A DNA stretch of 36,385 nt, taken from contig JAFYOL010000252.1 in NCBI GenBank assembly GCA_017560205.1, positions 1 through 36,385 of the forward strand, in the 5' to 3' direction. Below, piece after piece: positions 6,819 through 14,952 of this stretch (its first letter is position 1; every line of letters starts with the position of its first letter). The notes under the pieces are model-generated. The model made no database searches. It was not told the DNA's origin and saw only the letters and a program-made list of their open reading frames with translations. The position numbers and the translations under genes were made by a program. This DNA comes from Erysipelotrichaceae bacterium. Lineage in GTDB: Bacteria > Bacillota_I > Bacilli_A > Erysipelotrichales > Erysipelotrichaceae.

Positions 6819-8114
6819 TTATTTTTTCTTAATCAATAAACTTACAATCAATGCCACAACCGCAACACTGACCCATCCAAATCCTTGTGCATACAATGGA
6901 AGCAGATGACAGAGATTGGTTACTCCTGGCAATGGAAGACCTGCTGTTTCAAAGGCACTGATGACACTCACAATCGCTGTTGCCCCAATGACAACCGGAT
7001 AAACATAAGGACTGTTTCTCCAGAACTTATCAGATAATCCAAGCAGAATCAACATGATGGATACTGGATAAATCGCATTCAGAATCGGAATGGAAACACT
7101 CAGAATCTGACTCAATCCAAGATTGCAGATCAGAAATGAGAACACCACAATCACAAATACCCATGTACGATACGATACTTTCTTCCACAGTGTTGAGAAG
7201 AACTGTGAAATTGAAGTAATCAGACCAACACAAGTTGTCAGACATGCCAGTGTGAAAATCGCAGCCAGCAGGATTGCCCCTGGATTTCCAAACAGCTGAT
7301 ATACGATGCATCGTAAAGTCCATGCCCCATTGTCCTGAATTGGATAGACACCTGAACTGAACATTCCCATCAATGTCAACATGACATAAACAGATGCCAG
7401 AATTGTGCCTGCCGCAATACCTGCCACAACAGTATGTTTCAATACACTCTTCTTTTCCTTTAAACCAAAAGTTGTCAATGTTGTCGCAATGACAAGTCCA
7501 AAGTTCAAGGCTGCAATGGTATCCATAGTCTGATATCCTTCAGAAAAACCAGTCAGAAACGCTCCACTTTGATACGCTGTCAATGGCTCCGCAACACTCT
7601 TTTCACCGTTGAACACAAAGGAAATAAACAGGAACACAATCAGAATCAAAAGACTTGGTGTCAGATAATTCCCAATACGCTGTACCAGTTTGCTTGGATT
7701 CAATGCCAGCCATGTCGCAACCACAAAGAACACCAATGAATACAGAATCATAAACATGGTCAGATTTGCACCCTCTGGAAGATATGGTGCTACAGCCATC
7801 TCAAATGGAACAGATGCAGCTCTTGGAATACCCAGACCAGGACCAATTGAGGCATAAATCAGAATTGTAAAAATCAGCGCAAATGTTTTCCCTGCTTTTC
7901 TTGCCAGCAGATCCAGTCCATCAAACTGAGCTACGACAACAACACCCAACACAGGCAAAATTACTGCTGTAATCAGAAAACCAATCAATGCAACAATGGA
8001 TTGATTTCCTGCACTTTGTCCCAAAAACGGTGGAAAAATCAGATTTCCTGCCCCAAAAAACAAAGAGAACAACATAAAGCTGATCAGCAGCATCTCTTTT
8101 CTTTTTAACGTCAT
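6819..8114 (-). CDS. brnQ: Branched-chain amino acid carrier BrnQ (LIVCS family)
   Basis: A 431-residue protein with about twelve membrane segments, opening with the family signature FGAGNLIFPPFLGQSAG (residues about 20-36). LIVCS carriers bring in Leu, Ile and Val with Na+ or H+. A GGGGGATAAG Shine-Dalgarno sequence precedes the ATG (8112-8114). It is transcribed away from the patatin-like gene, and the two promoters share the interval 8156-8238. Its stop codon abuts the remnant of a MATE gene, so the present 3' end may be a deletion junction. The protein is of usual length for the family and shows no sign of damage. Confidence 0.92.
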   Translation of the reverse strand: MTLKRKEMLLISFMLFSLFFGAGNLIFPPFLGQSAGNQSIVALIGFLITAVILPVLGVVVVAQFDGLDLLARKAGKTFALIFTILIYASIGPGLGIPRAASVPFEMAVAPYLPEGANLTMFMILYSLVFFVVATWLALNPSKLVQRIGNYLTPSLLILIVFLFISFVFNGEKSVAEPLTAYQSGAFLTGFSEGYQTMDTIAALNFGLVIATTLTTFGLKEKKSVLKHTVVAGIAAGTILASVYVMLTLMGMFSSGVYPIQDNGAWTLRCIVYQLFGNPGAILLAAIFTLACLTTCVGLITSISQFFSTLWKKVSYRTWVFVIVVFSFLICNLGLSQILSVSIPILNAIYPVSIMLILLGLSDKFWRNSPYVYPVVIGATAIVSVISAFETAGLPLPGVTNLCHLLPLYAQGFGWVSVAVVALIVSLLIKKK

Positions 8115-8155
8115 TCTTCTTATCCCCCTAAGAATTATGTTTTTATTTTACCTGA

Positions 8156-8185
8156 ATTATATTTCAATGGAAAGTCTGAAATGAA
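8156..8185 (-). promoter_or_regulatory. Promoter of brnQ
   Basis: On the minus strand TTCATT (8180-8185) and TATAAT (8156-8161) are 18 bases apart. The -35 lies in one arm of an inverted repeat whose other arm holds the -35 of the divergent gene. Confidence 0.5.
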
Positions 8186-8219
8186 ACAACTGAAATAATT
8201 CTGCAATATTTTCATTTCA
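8177..8219. repeat. Inverted repeat spanning the brnQ/patatin divergent promoters
   Basis: TGAAATGAAA at 8177-8186 is the exact reverse complement of TTTCATTTCA at 8210-8219. Each arm overlaps the -35 of one divergent promoter. It may be a shared operator or only mirrored -35 sequences. Confidence 0.5.
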
Positions 8220-8238
8220 TAAAACATTTTGATATAAT
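8210..8238 (+). promoter_or_regulatory. Promoter of the patatin-like gene
   Basis: TTTCAT (8210-8215) and TATAAT (8233-8238) are 17 bases apart, with an AGGTGA Shine-Dalgarno sequence and ATG 25 bases further on. Confidence 0.6.
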
Positions 8239-8262
8239 GAATTTCAGAAATCAGGTGATACA

Positions 8263-9123
8263 ATGAGTGAAAAGAAAATAGGACTGATCCTTGAGGGCGG
8301 TTCCATGCGCTGCATGTATACTGCAGGTGTGCTGGATACCTTCATGGAAGAAGATATTCATATCGATGGTATTATCGGTGTCTCTGCAGGTGCTTTGTTT
8401 GGATGCAACTACTTTTCTAAACAGAAAGGCAGAGTCTTGCGATATGGTACACGTTTCTGCAAAGACCCTCGAAACATGAGTTTTCTGAATTTCTTTCTGA
8501 CAGGGAATCTGGTAGGTAAAAAGTTTGCCTATTATGATGTCACTTTAAAGTATGATCTGTTTGACAATGAAACCTTCATCAAAAACAATACAGGCTATTA
8601 TGCAACCGTCACCAATGTAAAAACAGGAAAAGCTGAATACATTGAAATGAAAGATGTCATCAAGGATATGGAAGTACTGCGTGCTACTGCAGCCATTCCA
8701 TTTGTCTCACAGCTAGTTGAACTGAACGGCAATCACTATCTGGATGGTGGTGTTGGTGACAGCATTCCTGTTGTTCAGGCAAAGAAAATGGGTTATGACA
8801 AGCTGGTTGTTGTGCTGACAAGACCACAAGGTTATCGTAAAAAGCCTTTATCGGATGCTTTGCAGAAACTGCTGAAGCTGAAATATGGCAAATACCCTGA
8901 ATTTATCAAAGCGATGCTGGAACGACACATTCATTACAATATGACCATTGATCTGATTCATAAAATGGAACAGAAAGGTGAACTCTTTGTGATTCGACCT
9001 TCACAGACCATTGATGTGGGCACCATTGAACGTGATCGTGAGAAACTGAAAACTGCACATCGCTTAGGAGTCAATGACTGCAGAAAACAGCTGCAGAAAC
9101 TCAAAGATTATCTTCAATCATGA
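8263..9123 (+). CDS. Patatin-like phospholipase (YjjU type)
   Basis: A 286-residue patatin-like lipid acyl hydrolase. It has the Gly-rich oxyanion motif LEGGSMRCMYTAGVLD (residues 10-25), the nucleophile elbow GVSAGA with Ser41, and the DGG dyad motif with Asp161. The active-site dyad is therefore complete. Family members cleave acyl chains from phospholipids or other esters; the bacterial YjjU group is poorly characterised. There is no signal peptide, so it should be cytoplasmic or membrane-peripheral. A strong terminator follows the stop codon, so it appears to be a single-gene unit divergent from brnQ. Confidence 0.85.
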   Translation: MSEKKIGLILEGGSMRCMYTAGVLDTFMEEDIHIDGIIGVSAGALFGCNYFSKQKGRVLRYGTRFCKDPRNMSFLNFFLTGNLVGKKFAYYDVTLKYDLFDNETFIKNNTGYYATVTNVKTGKAEYIEMKDVIKDMEVLRATAAIPFVSQLVELNGNHYLDGGVGDSIPVVQAKKMGYDKLVVVLTRPQGYRKKPLSDALQKLLKLKYGKYPEFIKAMLERHIHYNMTIDLIHKMEQKGELFVIRPSQTIDVGTIERDREKLKTAHRLGVNDCRKQLQKLKDYLQS

Positions 9124-9146
9124 CGGCAACAGCCGTCATTTTTATA
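9120..9146 (+). terminator. Terminator of the patatin-like gene
   Basis: ATGACGGC-AACA-GCCGTCAT, an 8-bp GC-rich stem, is followed by TTTTTATAT. It overlaps the stop codon. Confidence 0.85.
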
Positions 9147-9190
9147 TCCTTTTATAACGTTCTTTGATAAACTGAATGTAGAGGATTTTT

Positions 9191-10570
9191 ATGAAGCTTA
9201 TCAAACACTACAACAAAGAAATGATTCTGCTGATCTGGACACTGGCTTGGCCAACCATGCTGGAACAAGCCATGCAGACAGCCGTACAATACATCGATAC
9301 AGCCATGGTGGGATCCCTTGGAACACAGGCAACGGCAGCAGTCGGAGCTACATCGACCGTCAACTGGCTGATTGGGTCTACCATTATGGCGCTGGGCATT
9401 GGGTTTTTAGCTTACATTGCCAAAGCTTTTGGTGAAGGAAACAAAGAAGCCGCAAAAGATGCCAGTGCACAGGCAGCACTGATGACACTTCTGGCAGGAA
9501 GCTTGTTGACGATTGTGATTCTATCAGTCAGTTCAAAAGTGCCAGTCTGGATGAAAGTTGACCCTGCAATTCAATCCACTGCAGCCCTTTACTTCTTTAT
9601 TCTATATCTGCCTATGCTGCCGCGTACTGCCAGCATGATCTTTGGTACAATTCTTAGAGCTGCCGGTGATACAAAAACACCAATGAAAATTGGGGTTCTG
9701 GTCAATCTGATCAATGTCGTACTGAACTTTTTAATGATTTATCCAACCCGCACAGTAACAATGTTGGGTATACAGCTGCTTATTCCTGGTTTCGGATGGG
9801 GTGTATTAGGTGCAGCGATAGCCAGTGCTATTGCCTTTGTAGTCGGTGGTTTACTCATCACTATTGTGGTGTATCGTCATCCACTGGTCTCATTTAAAGG
9901 AAGATCACTGAAGCCTGACATGAAGATTCTTAAACCATGTTTCAAAGTGGCACTGCCAAACATGATGCAGCGTTTTGGTACATCCTTGGGCTATGTTGTC
10001 TTTGCATCCATGATCAATTCCATTGGTGAGGTCGCTACGGCAGCTCATACAATTGCCAATACCGTTGAATCTGCTTTCTACATTCCAGGTTATGGCATGC
10101 AGACGGCAGCGGCTACCCTGGCAGGCAATGCCTATGGGGCAAAAGATGACAAAAAGATGAAAGAATTATCGGCGATGTTTATTCCAATTGAAGTCTTTCT
10201 GATGACATGTTCCGGTGCACTTCTGTTTGTTCTGGCTCCATCTTTGATGTCGATTTTCTCAACCAGTGATGAAGTGATTCGTTTAGGGTCGACTGTATTG
10301 CGTATGGTTGCGATTTCTGAACCTTTCTATGGCTATTCCATCATTGTGGAAGGTTTCATGCAGGGTGTCGGAAAAACCAAGCTTCCATTTATCTTCAATA
10401 TTATCGGCATGTGGGGGTTCCGCATTGTCGGTACCTTCATCTGCATTACCTTCTTCCATACAGGTCTGATCAGCGCATGGGCCTGCATGATCGCCCACAA
10501 TCTGCTTCTGTTCGGACTGTTTGTCTGGTGTCATATCACCGGCAGATGGAATCCGCTTCATCAACGTTAA
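9191..10570 (+). CDS. MATE-family efflux transporter
   Basis: A 459-residue multidrug and toxin extrusion family protein with about twelve membrane segments in two homologous halves. The first half begins WPTMLEQAMQTAVQYIDTAMVG, a typical MATE opening; the second begins ALPNMMQRFGTSLG near residue 255. MATE pumps export cationic compounds, metabolites or drugs in exchange for Na+ or H+. GAGG lies eight bases before the ATG. The stop is only 12 bases before the ceramidase-like gene, which has an AGGAGG in the gap, so the two form an operon. The transported compound cannot be told from sequence. Confidence 0.9.
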   Translation: MKLIKHYNKEMILLIWTLAWPTMLEQAMQTAVQYIDTAMVGSLGTQATAAVGATSTVNWLIGSTIMALGIGFLAYIAKAFGEGNKEAAKDASAQAALMTLLAGSLLTIVILSVSSKVPVWMKVDPAIQSTAALYFFILYLPMLPRTASMIFGTILRAAGDTKTPMKIGVLVNLINVVLNFLMIYPTRTVTMLGIQLLIPGFGWGVLGAAIASAIAFVVGGLLITIVVYRHPLVSFKGRSLKPDMKILKPCFKVALPNMMQRFGTSLGYVVFASMINSIGEVATAAHTIANTVESAFYIPGYGMQTAAATLAGNAYGAKDDKKMKELSAMFIPIEVFLMTCSGALLFVLAPSLMSIFSTSDEVIRLGSTVLRMVAISEPFYGYSIIVEGFMQGVGKTKLPFIFNIIGMWGFRIVGTFICITFFHTGLISAWACMIAHNLLLFGLFVWCHITGRWNPLHQR

Positions 10571-10582
10571 GGAGGAAACTTT

Positions 10583-11740
10583 ATGCGTTTTGGCACAACT
10601 CAAGTCATCATCAATGCACCATTTCCAGTAAAACAATCCGGTCATATGCAGCAAGTCACAGAGCTGACTGAATATCACGATGATCTGCATGCCCGTCTGC
10701 TTTATCTTGAAGATCAGGATACCTCATGGCTTCATATCTCTATTGACTCCATTGAATTCAAACTCTACTTCCAGGAAACTCTGGAAAAAGAACTGAGAAA
10801 CATCTTAAGAAATGATCTGCATGTCACAGTCAGCGGAACACATTCCCATTACTGCTGTGACCCGCTCAATGAAAAATACATTGAATTCCTGTTGAAGACC
10901 ATCATTGAGGCTGCATCATCCATGGAAATCAAAGAAATGGGTGATCTGACCATCAGCTACAGCACATGTCCATTTGAAGGTGTAGGAAAAAGCCGTATCT
11001 CCCATCATGTTGCAGAATCTGTACAGGTTGATTTGTTTCAAATCAAGAAAGATGGAAAGAGTCTTGCAGATATCATCGTACACAACGTACATCCAACTGT
11101 TCTGTATGCGACAACACCATACTTCAGTGCTGAATATCCAGGATATCTGCTTCAGTGCATGAATGAAGCTGAACCTGATGTCTTCCACACATTCATGAAT
11201 GGTCCTGCAGGGGATATCAGTACACGTTTTACCCGCAAATGTCAGACCTATGAATCGGTTGAACTTCTGGGCAGAAACCTCTATGAAAAAGTCATGGAAA
11301 TGAAACAGGAAGAACTTCCTGAAGTTCCATTAAAACTCAGTTTTGACAGCACAATCATTCCACTTGAACATCAATTCCATCCAATTGATATGTCCAAACT
11401 CCCACAGAATCTGACAGATCGTGAACTTGAAACCATTGGATTTGGACAGATTGTGCGTCAGCAGCTCAAAGAATCGCCTGAACAGCTTGAAAAAGAAAAC
11501 CTGTTCAGCTGTGTCAACTTCGGTGGACCACGCATTGTCTTTGTCCCAAATGAAATGTTCAGCTGGTACAGAACACAAGTAGATGATCGATTCTGTGCTT
11601 TGGTCTGCTACTCCAACGGACAGTCCCCTTACATTACTGCACCTGGTAAATATCTGCTGACTTATGAAACATTCACTGACACATTAACCGATGAAACAAA
11701 ACAGAAACTTTGTGCAGTGCTCCACCAATATGGAAAATAA
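10583..11740 (+). CDS. Neutral/alkaline ceramidase-like hydrolase
   Basis: A 385-residue protein resembling the N-terminal catalytic domain of neutral/alkaline non-lysosomal ceramidases. It shows a metal-binding THSH motif (residues 86-89, at the end of a strand VTVSG), a HPTVL motif near residue 171, and NGPAGDIS near 210, matching the NxxxGD(L/V)S block of the family. It lacks a signal peptide and the C-terminal domain of true ceramidases (which are about 650-780 residues), so it is probably cytosolic and may act on another amide or sugar-linked substrate. It is the second gene of an operon with a MATE transporter. A dyad terminator separates it from the convergent GH3 gene. The superfamily call is fairly firm, the substrate is open. 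Confidence 0.65.
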   Translation: MRFGTTQVIINAPFPVKQSGHMQQVTELTEYHDDLHARLLYLEDQDTSWLHISIDSIEFKLYFQETLEKELRNILRNDLHVTVSGTHSHYCCDPLNEKYIEFLLKTIIEAASSMEIKEMGDLTISYSTCPFEGVGKSRISHHVAESVQVDLFQIKKDGKSLADIIVHNVHPTVLYATTPYFSAEYPGYLLQCMNEAEPDVFHTFMNGPAGDISTRFTRKCQTYESVELLGRNLYEKVMEMKQEELPEVPLKLSFDSTIIPLEHQFHPIDMSKLPQNLTDRELETIGFGQIVRQQLKESPEQLEKENLFSCVNFGGPRIVFVPNEMFSWYRTQVDDRFCALVCYSNGQSPYITAPGKYLLTYETFTDTLTDETKQKLCAVLHQYGK

Positions 11741-11745
11741 TACAA

Positions 11746-11776
11746 CAAAGCCGAGATATCATCTCGGCTTTGCTTA
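11746..11776. terminator. Bidirectional terminator between convergent genes
   Basis: CAAAGCCGAGAT / ATCTCGGCTTTG form a perfect 12-bp stem with an ATC loop at 11746-11772, between the ceramidase-like gene (plus) and the GH3 gene (minus). The T-tracts are modest on both sides. Confidence 0.75.
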
Positions 11777-11790
11777 TTTCCAAGGAAATA

Positions 11791-14097
11791 CTACAATCCC
11801 AGCGCTTTTAAAATCCCTTTAAAGAAATGACCATTTCCAATCAGTACAATCGCTTCTGCAAGATTATCATTCATGATATTTCCTGCATTGATGACCATGG
11901 CACGAATTGGACAATCCATAGCCCCTGTTACCATCATGCGATAAGTTGGATTGGACATATCCTTTGGACCATCTACACCACGTGATACAAACCATGTGAC
12001 AAATTTGGTCAACAGTCTCATAAAACCTGATGTTTCACTCATTTCAAGTACCGTATTGTCCAGTGTAAATTCACCTTTGACAGCTTCCTTGAATTCAGGG
12101 ACTTTATATCCCATCAGATTTTCCCACTGTTCTCTTGCAGGTTCACCTTTTAATGTGACATACCAGTCATCTGCTGCGATGTTCACGGACTCACCTTCAA
12201 CTTCAATTGTTTCACTGAGTGATCCAACTAAAATCTGATAAGTTCCCGCTTTGACTTTCCAGCCCTTATCCCAAATCTGGAAACAATCATCATTCAATGT
12301 GAACTGCACTTGTTTTGTCTCTTGCGGCTCAAGTTCAACTTTCGTGAAGCTTTTGAGTTCTTTCTTTGCGTGATAGCCTTCTGCATCATTGCCCACATAC
12401 ATCAGGACGGCTTCTTTTCCTTTTACAGAACCTGTGTTTGTGATGGAAACACGTACTTCATTGTGCACCACACTTAAGTCAGAATAGGCAAAAGTTGTAT
12501 AAGAAAGACCATAACCAAATGGATAACGGACAGGTACATTAGCTTTGTCGTAATAACGATAGCCTACATAAATTCCTTCACGATATTCTGTGTTTTTCTT
12601 TCCGAATGTGTTCTTTGAAATCACATCATCATATGTCATTGGCCATGTTTCAGCCAGTTTACCTGATGGATTCACTTCGCCCTTCAACAAGCCCTCAACA
12701 GCTTCAGCACCGGCCTGACCTGGAAGACCCATGTAAAGAATGGCATTGACCTGATTCTGCCATGGCACCTCCATGGCACTGCCACCCAGCAGCACCACAA
12801 CTGTATTTGCGTTGACTGAGGCAACGGCTTCAATCATTTTCACATGACCTTCCGGCATACGCAGATGCTCGCGATCAAAGCCTTCTGATTCATACAAATC
12901 AGGCAGCCCAGCCACAACAACTGCAACCTTGTGTTTGGATGCCAGATCCTTCGCCTGTTTCAGCGTATCTTCTGTAACAGCACCCTCTTTGTCGCAGCAG
13001 GCATAGTAAGGCACATTCAGCACATCTTTTAACTGTGGAAGCTGAAGTGGATTGATGTGTGAACTTCCTGTACCCTGATATCGAATATCTTCTGCCATGT
13101 GACCAATCAGACAGATATCATCTGTGTTCAATGGCAGGACACCTTCATTTTTCAACAGAACTGCACCCTCTTCAGCCACTTTTCGTGCCAATTCATGGTG
13201 GGCAGCACTGTTCATTTCTTTTTTCTTTAAGTTCATGACAGATTGAATCAGAGTCAGAATTCTTTCCACACTCTGATCAATGTCTTTTTCATCCAGAAGA
13301 CCTTCTTTGACTGCCTTCAGCAGTTTCTTTTCCATATAGGTATTAGCTCCTGGCATGTTGAGATCACATCCTGCCTGGAATGCCTTGATGCGATCATTCA
13401 TTGCGCCCCAGTCGGTCATCACAAGACCATCAAATCCCCATTCTGTACGCAGAATATCAGTTAATAATGTCTTATTGTCAGAACCATGGATGCCATTGAC
13501 CTTGTTGTAGCAGCACATCACTGTACCTGGCTTTGATTCTTTGACCGCCATTTCAAATGGTTTCAGATAGATTTCACGCATGGTCTTTTCATCCAGCTGA
13601 CTGTCTCCATTCTGGCGTTTGAATTCCTGGTTGTTGGTGGCAAAGTGCTTCAAGGATGCTTTTACACCTGTGCTCTGCAGACCTTTGATCCATGAAACAC
13701 CCATCTTTCCTGACAGATACGGATCTTCTGAGAAATACTCAAAGTTGCGTCCACACAATGGATTGCGCTTGATGTTGCAGCCTGGCCCCAAGACAATGGA
13801 CACACCCATACTCAGTGCTTCTTCCGCAATCGCTTTGCCTTCTTCTTTGATCAGTTCAGTATTGAAAGTCTGTGCAGCGGTAACTGCAGTAGGAAAACAC
13901 GTAGCAGGTTCAGATTTATTGATACCTAACATATCGGATGAACCCAGCTGACATCTGAGTCCATGAGGACCATCTGACATCATGATCGATGGCACATTGA
14001 ACTGACTTAACTCATAAATGTGCCAGCAGTCTTTCCCTGTACAGAACTTGATTTTTTCTTCCAGTGTCATCTTTGACACGATTTCTTTGATGTTCAT
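11791..14097 (-). CDS. GH3 beta-glucosidase-like glycoside hydrolase
   Basis: A 768-residue cytoplasmic glycoside hydrolase family 3 protein. The N-terminal barrel holds SDGPHGLR, the KHFATNNQE substrate-binding motif near 150-158 and the nucleophile Asp229 in VMTDWG. The alpha/beta sandwich (residues about 310-510) has LGGSAMEVPW and GLPGQAGAEA, and a fibronectin-III-like domain follows (about 540-640, with YPFGYGLSYTTF). A tail of about 110 residues after it, with a hydrophobic stretch at about 685-700, is unusual for textbook GH3 enzymes. There is no signal peptide. The gene is 11 bases downstream of a methyltransferase and has an AAAGGAG Shine-Dalgarno sequence. Beta-glucosidase activity is the commonest in this subgroup, but xylosidase or arabinosidase activity is possible. 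Confidence 0.88.
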   Translation of the reverse strand: MNIKEIVSKMTLEEKIKFCTGKDCWHIYELSQFNVPSIMMSDGPHGLRCQLGSSDMLGINKSEPATCFPTAVTAAQTFNTELIKEEGKAIAEEALSMGVSIVLGPGCNIKRNPLCGRNFEYFSEDPYLSGKMGVSWIKGLQSTGVKASLKHFATNNQEFKRQNGDSQLDEKTMREIYLKPFEMAVKESKPGTVMCCYNKVNGIHGSDNKTLLTDILRTEWGFDGLVMTDWGAMNDRIKAFQAGCDLNMPGANTYMEKKLLKAVKEGLLDEKDIDQSVERILTLIQSVMNLKKKEMNSAAHHELARKVAEEGAVLLKNEGVLPLNTDDICLIGHMAEDIRYQGTGSSHINPLQLPQLKDVLNVPYYACCDKEGAVTEDTLKQAKDLASKHKVAVVVAGLPDLYESEGFDREHLRMPEGHVKMIEAVASVNANTVVVLLGGSAMEVPWQNQVNAILYMGLPGQAGAEAVEGLLKGEVNPSGKLAETWPMTYDDVISKNTFGKKNTEYREGIYVGYRYYDKANVPVRYPFGYGLSYTTFAYSDLSVVHNEVRVSITNTGSVKGKEAVLMYVGNDAEGYHAKKELKSFTKVELEPQETKQVQFTLNDDCFQIWDKGWKVKAGTYQILVGSLSETIEVEGESVNIAADDWYVTLKGEPAREQWENLMGYKVPEFKEAVKGEFTLDNTVLEMSETSGFMRLLTKFVTWFVSRGVDGPKDMSNPTYRMMVTGAMDCPIRAMVINAGNIMNDNLAEAIVLIGNGHFFKGILKALGL

Positions 14098-14108
14098 GTG
14101 AAACTCCT

Positions 14109-14891
14109 TTATTTTTTGACATATTCATACAATCGATATGTCTTATCCGCAATACTTCCTGCATACACGGTCTTGAAGATCCCCTTTTCCAGACCAGTCA
14201 GTTCATCAATCAGATGCTGTGGTGTCATTTCACATTTTGCGACAAATGAGAAACCTGTGTTCTTACACAACATCATTGGATCATCAATACCAGTTACATC
14301 AGTAACACCGACATCATTGATTGGATTCTTCACCTTGGATGCTTTTGCGGCAAATTCAGTATACACATCCACCAATAAATGAACTGTTTTAAAATGTTCA
14401 CCCAGTTCTTTCAGCAGTTTCTGCGTATCTTCAATCTGAAGATACATGCTGATGCCTTCCATGACTACAACAGCTGTCTCTTCTTTGATTTCTGTTAACC
14501 AGGATGTATTTCTTACATCGGATGCAACCATGTGATACAGTTCATCTTCTGTATAATATTTTTTTCTTTCTTCAATGACACTTTCAAAGTCCACATCATA
14601 CCAATGATGTTTTTTATGAGTTACACGCACTGCACGGCTGTCTAATCCACATCCCAGATGCAGCACAACACCTGTTGTTTCATTCATCTTTTTAGTAACC
14701 CATTCATCAAAGACACGAGCTCTCATGCCCATGTAGTAAGCCAGCCATTTTGTCGCTGATTTTCCTTTGAGTTCAAATTCTTCTTTTGCCCAGATTTCTT
14801 CTGCCATCTTATCCTGCAGAATGATACCTTTTTTACTGACATATGATTTTCCGAAAAGCGGAATATACATTGTTTTGTTGATATTGTTCAT
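14109..14891 (-). CDS. SAM-dependent O-methyltransferase (leucine carboxyl methyltransferase/TcmP-like)
   Basis: A class I SAM-dependent methyltransferase of about 260 residues. It shows the LHLGCGLDSRAVR motif I that is typical of the leucine carboxyl methyltransferase/TcmP family, then WYDVDFESVIEERKKYY and the motif EGISMYL. The ATG at 14891 is chosen because AGGTG lies six bases upstream; an in-frame ATG at 14906 has no such site. A TATAAT at 14909-14914 on the minus strand provides a promoter and a terminator separates it from rhaD. It is followed by the GH3 gene at 11 bases, so they are co-transcribed. Family members methylate carboxyl or hydroxyl groups of small molecules; a plant aglycone would be a guess from context only. 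Confidence 0.75.
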   Translation of the reverse strand: MNNINKTMYIPLFGKSYVSKKGIILQDKMAEEIWAKEEFELKGKSATKWLAYYMGMRARVFDEWVTKKMNETTGVVLHLGCGLDSRAVRVTHKKHHWYDVDFESVIEERKKYYTEDELYHMVASDVRNTSWLTEIKEETAVVVMEGISMYLQIEDTQKLLKELGEHFKTVHLLVDVYTEFAAKASKVKNPINDVGVTDVTGIDDPMMLCKNTGFSFVAKCEMTPQHLIDELTGLEKGIFKTVYAGSIADKTYRLYEYVKK

Positions 14892-14908
14892 AATCATCAC
14901 CTGCATTC

Positions 14909-14914
14909 ATTATA
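14909..14914 (-). promoter_or_regulatory. -10 element for the methyltransferase-GH3 operon
   Basis: A perfect TATAAT on the minus strand, close to the translation start, lies just after the rhaD terminator. The -35 at 17 bases (AACGCA) is poor and falls inside the terminator stem. Confidence 0.45.
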
Positions 14915-14924
14915 CACTACCTAA

Positions 14925-14952
14925 AAGAAAATGCGTTCATTTTGAACGCATT
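14925..14952 (-). terminator. Terminator of the rhamnose operon
   Basis: AATGCGTTCA / TGAACGCATT, a perfect 10-bp stem with a 3-base loop at 14930-14952, overlaps the rhaD stop codon. On the minus strand the tail is TTCTTTT. Confidence 0.75.
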
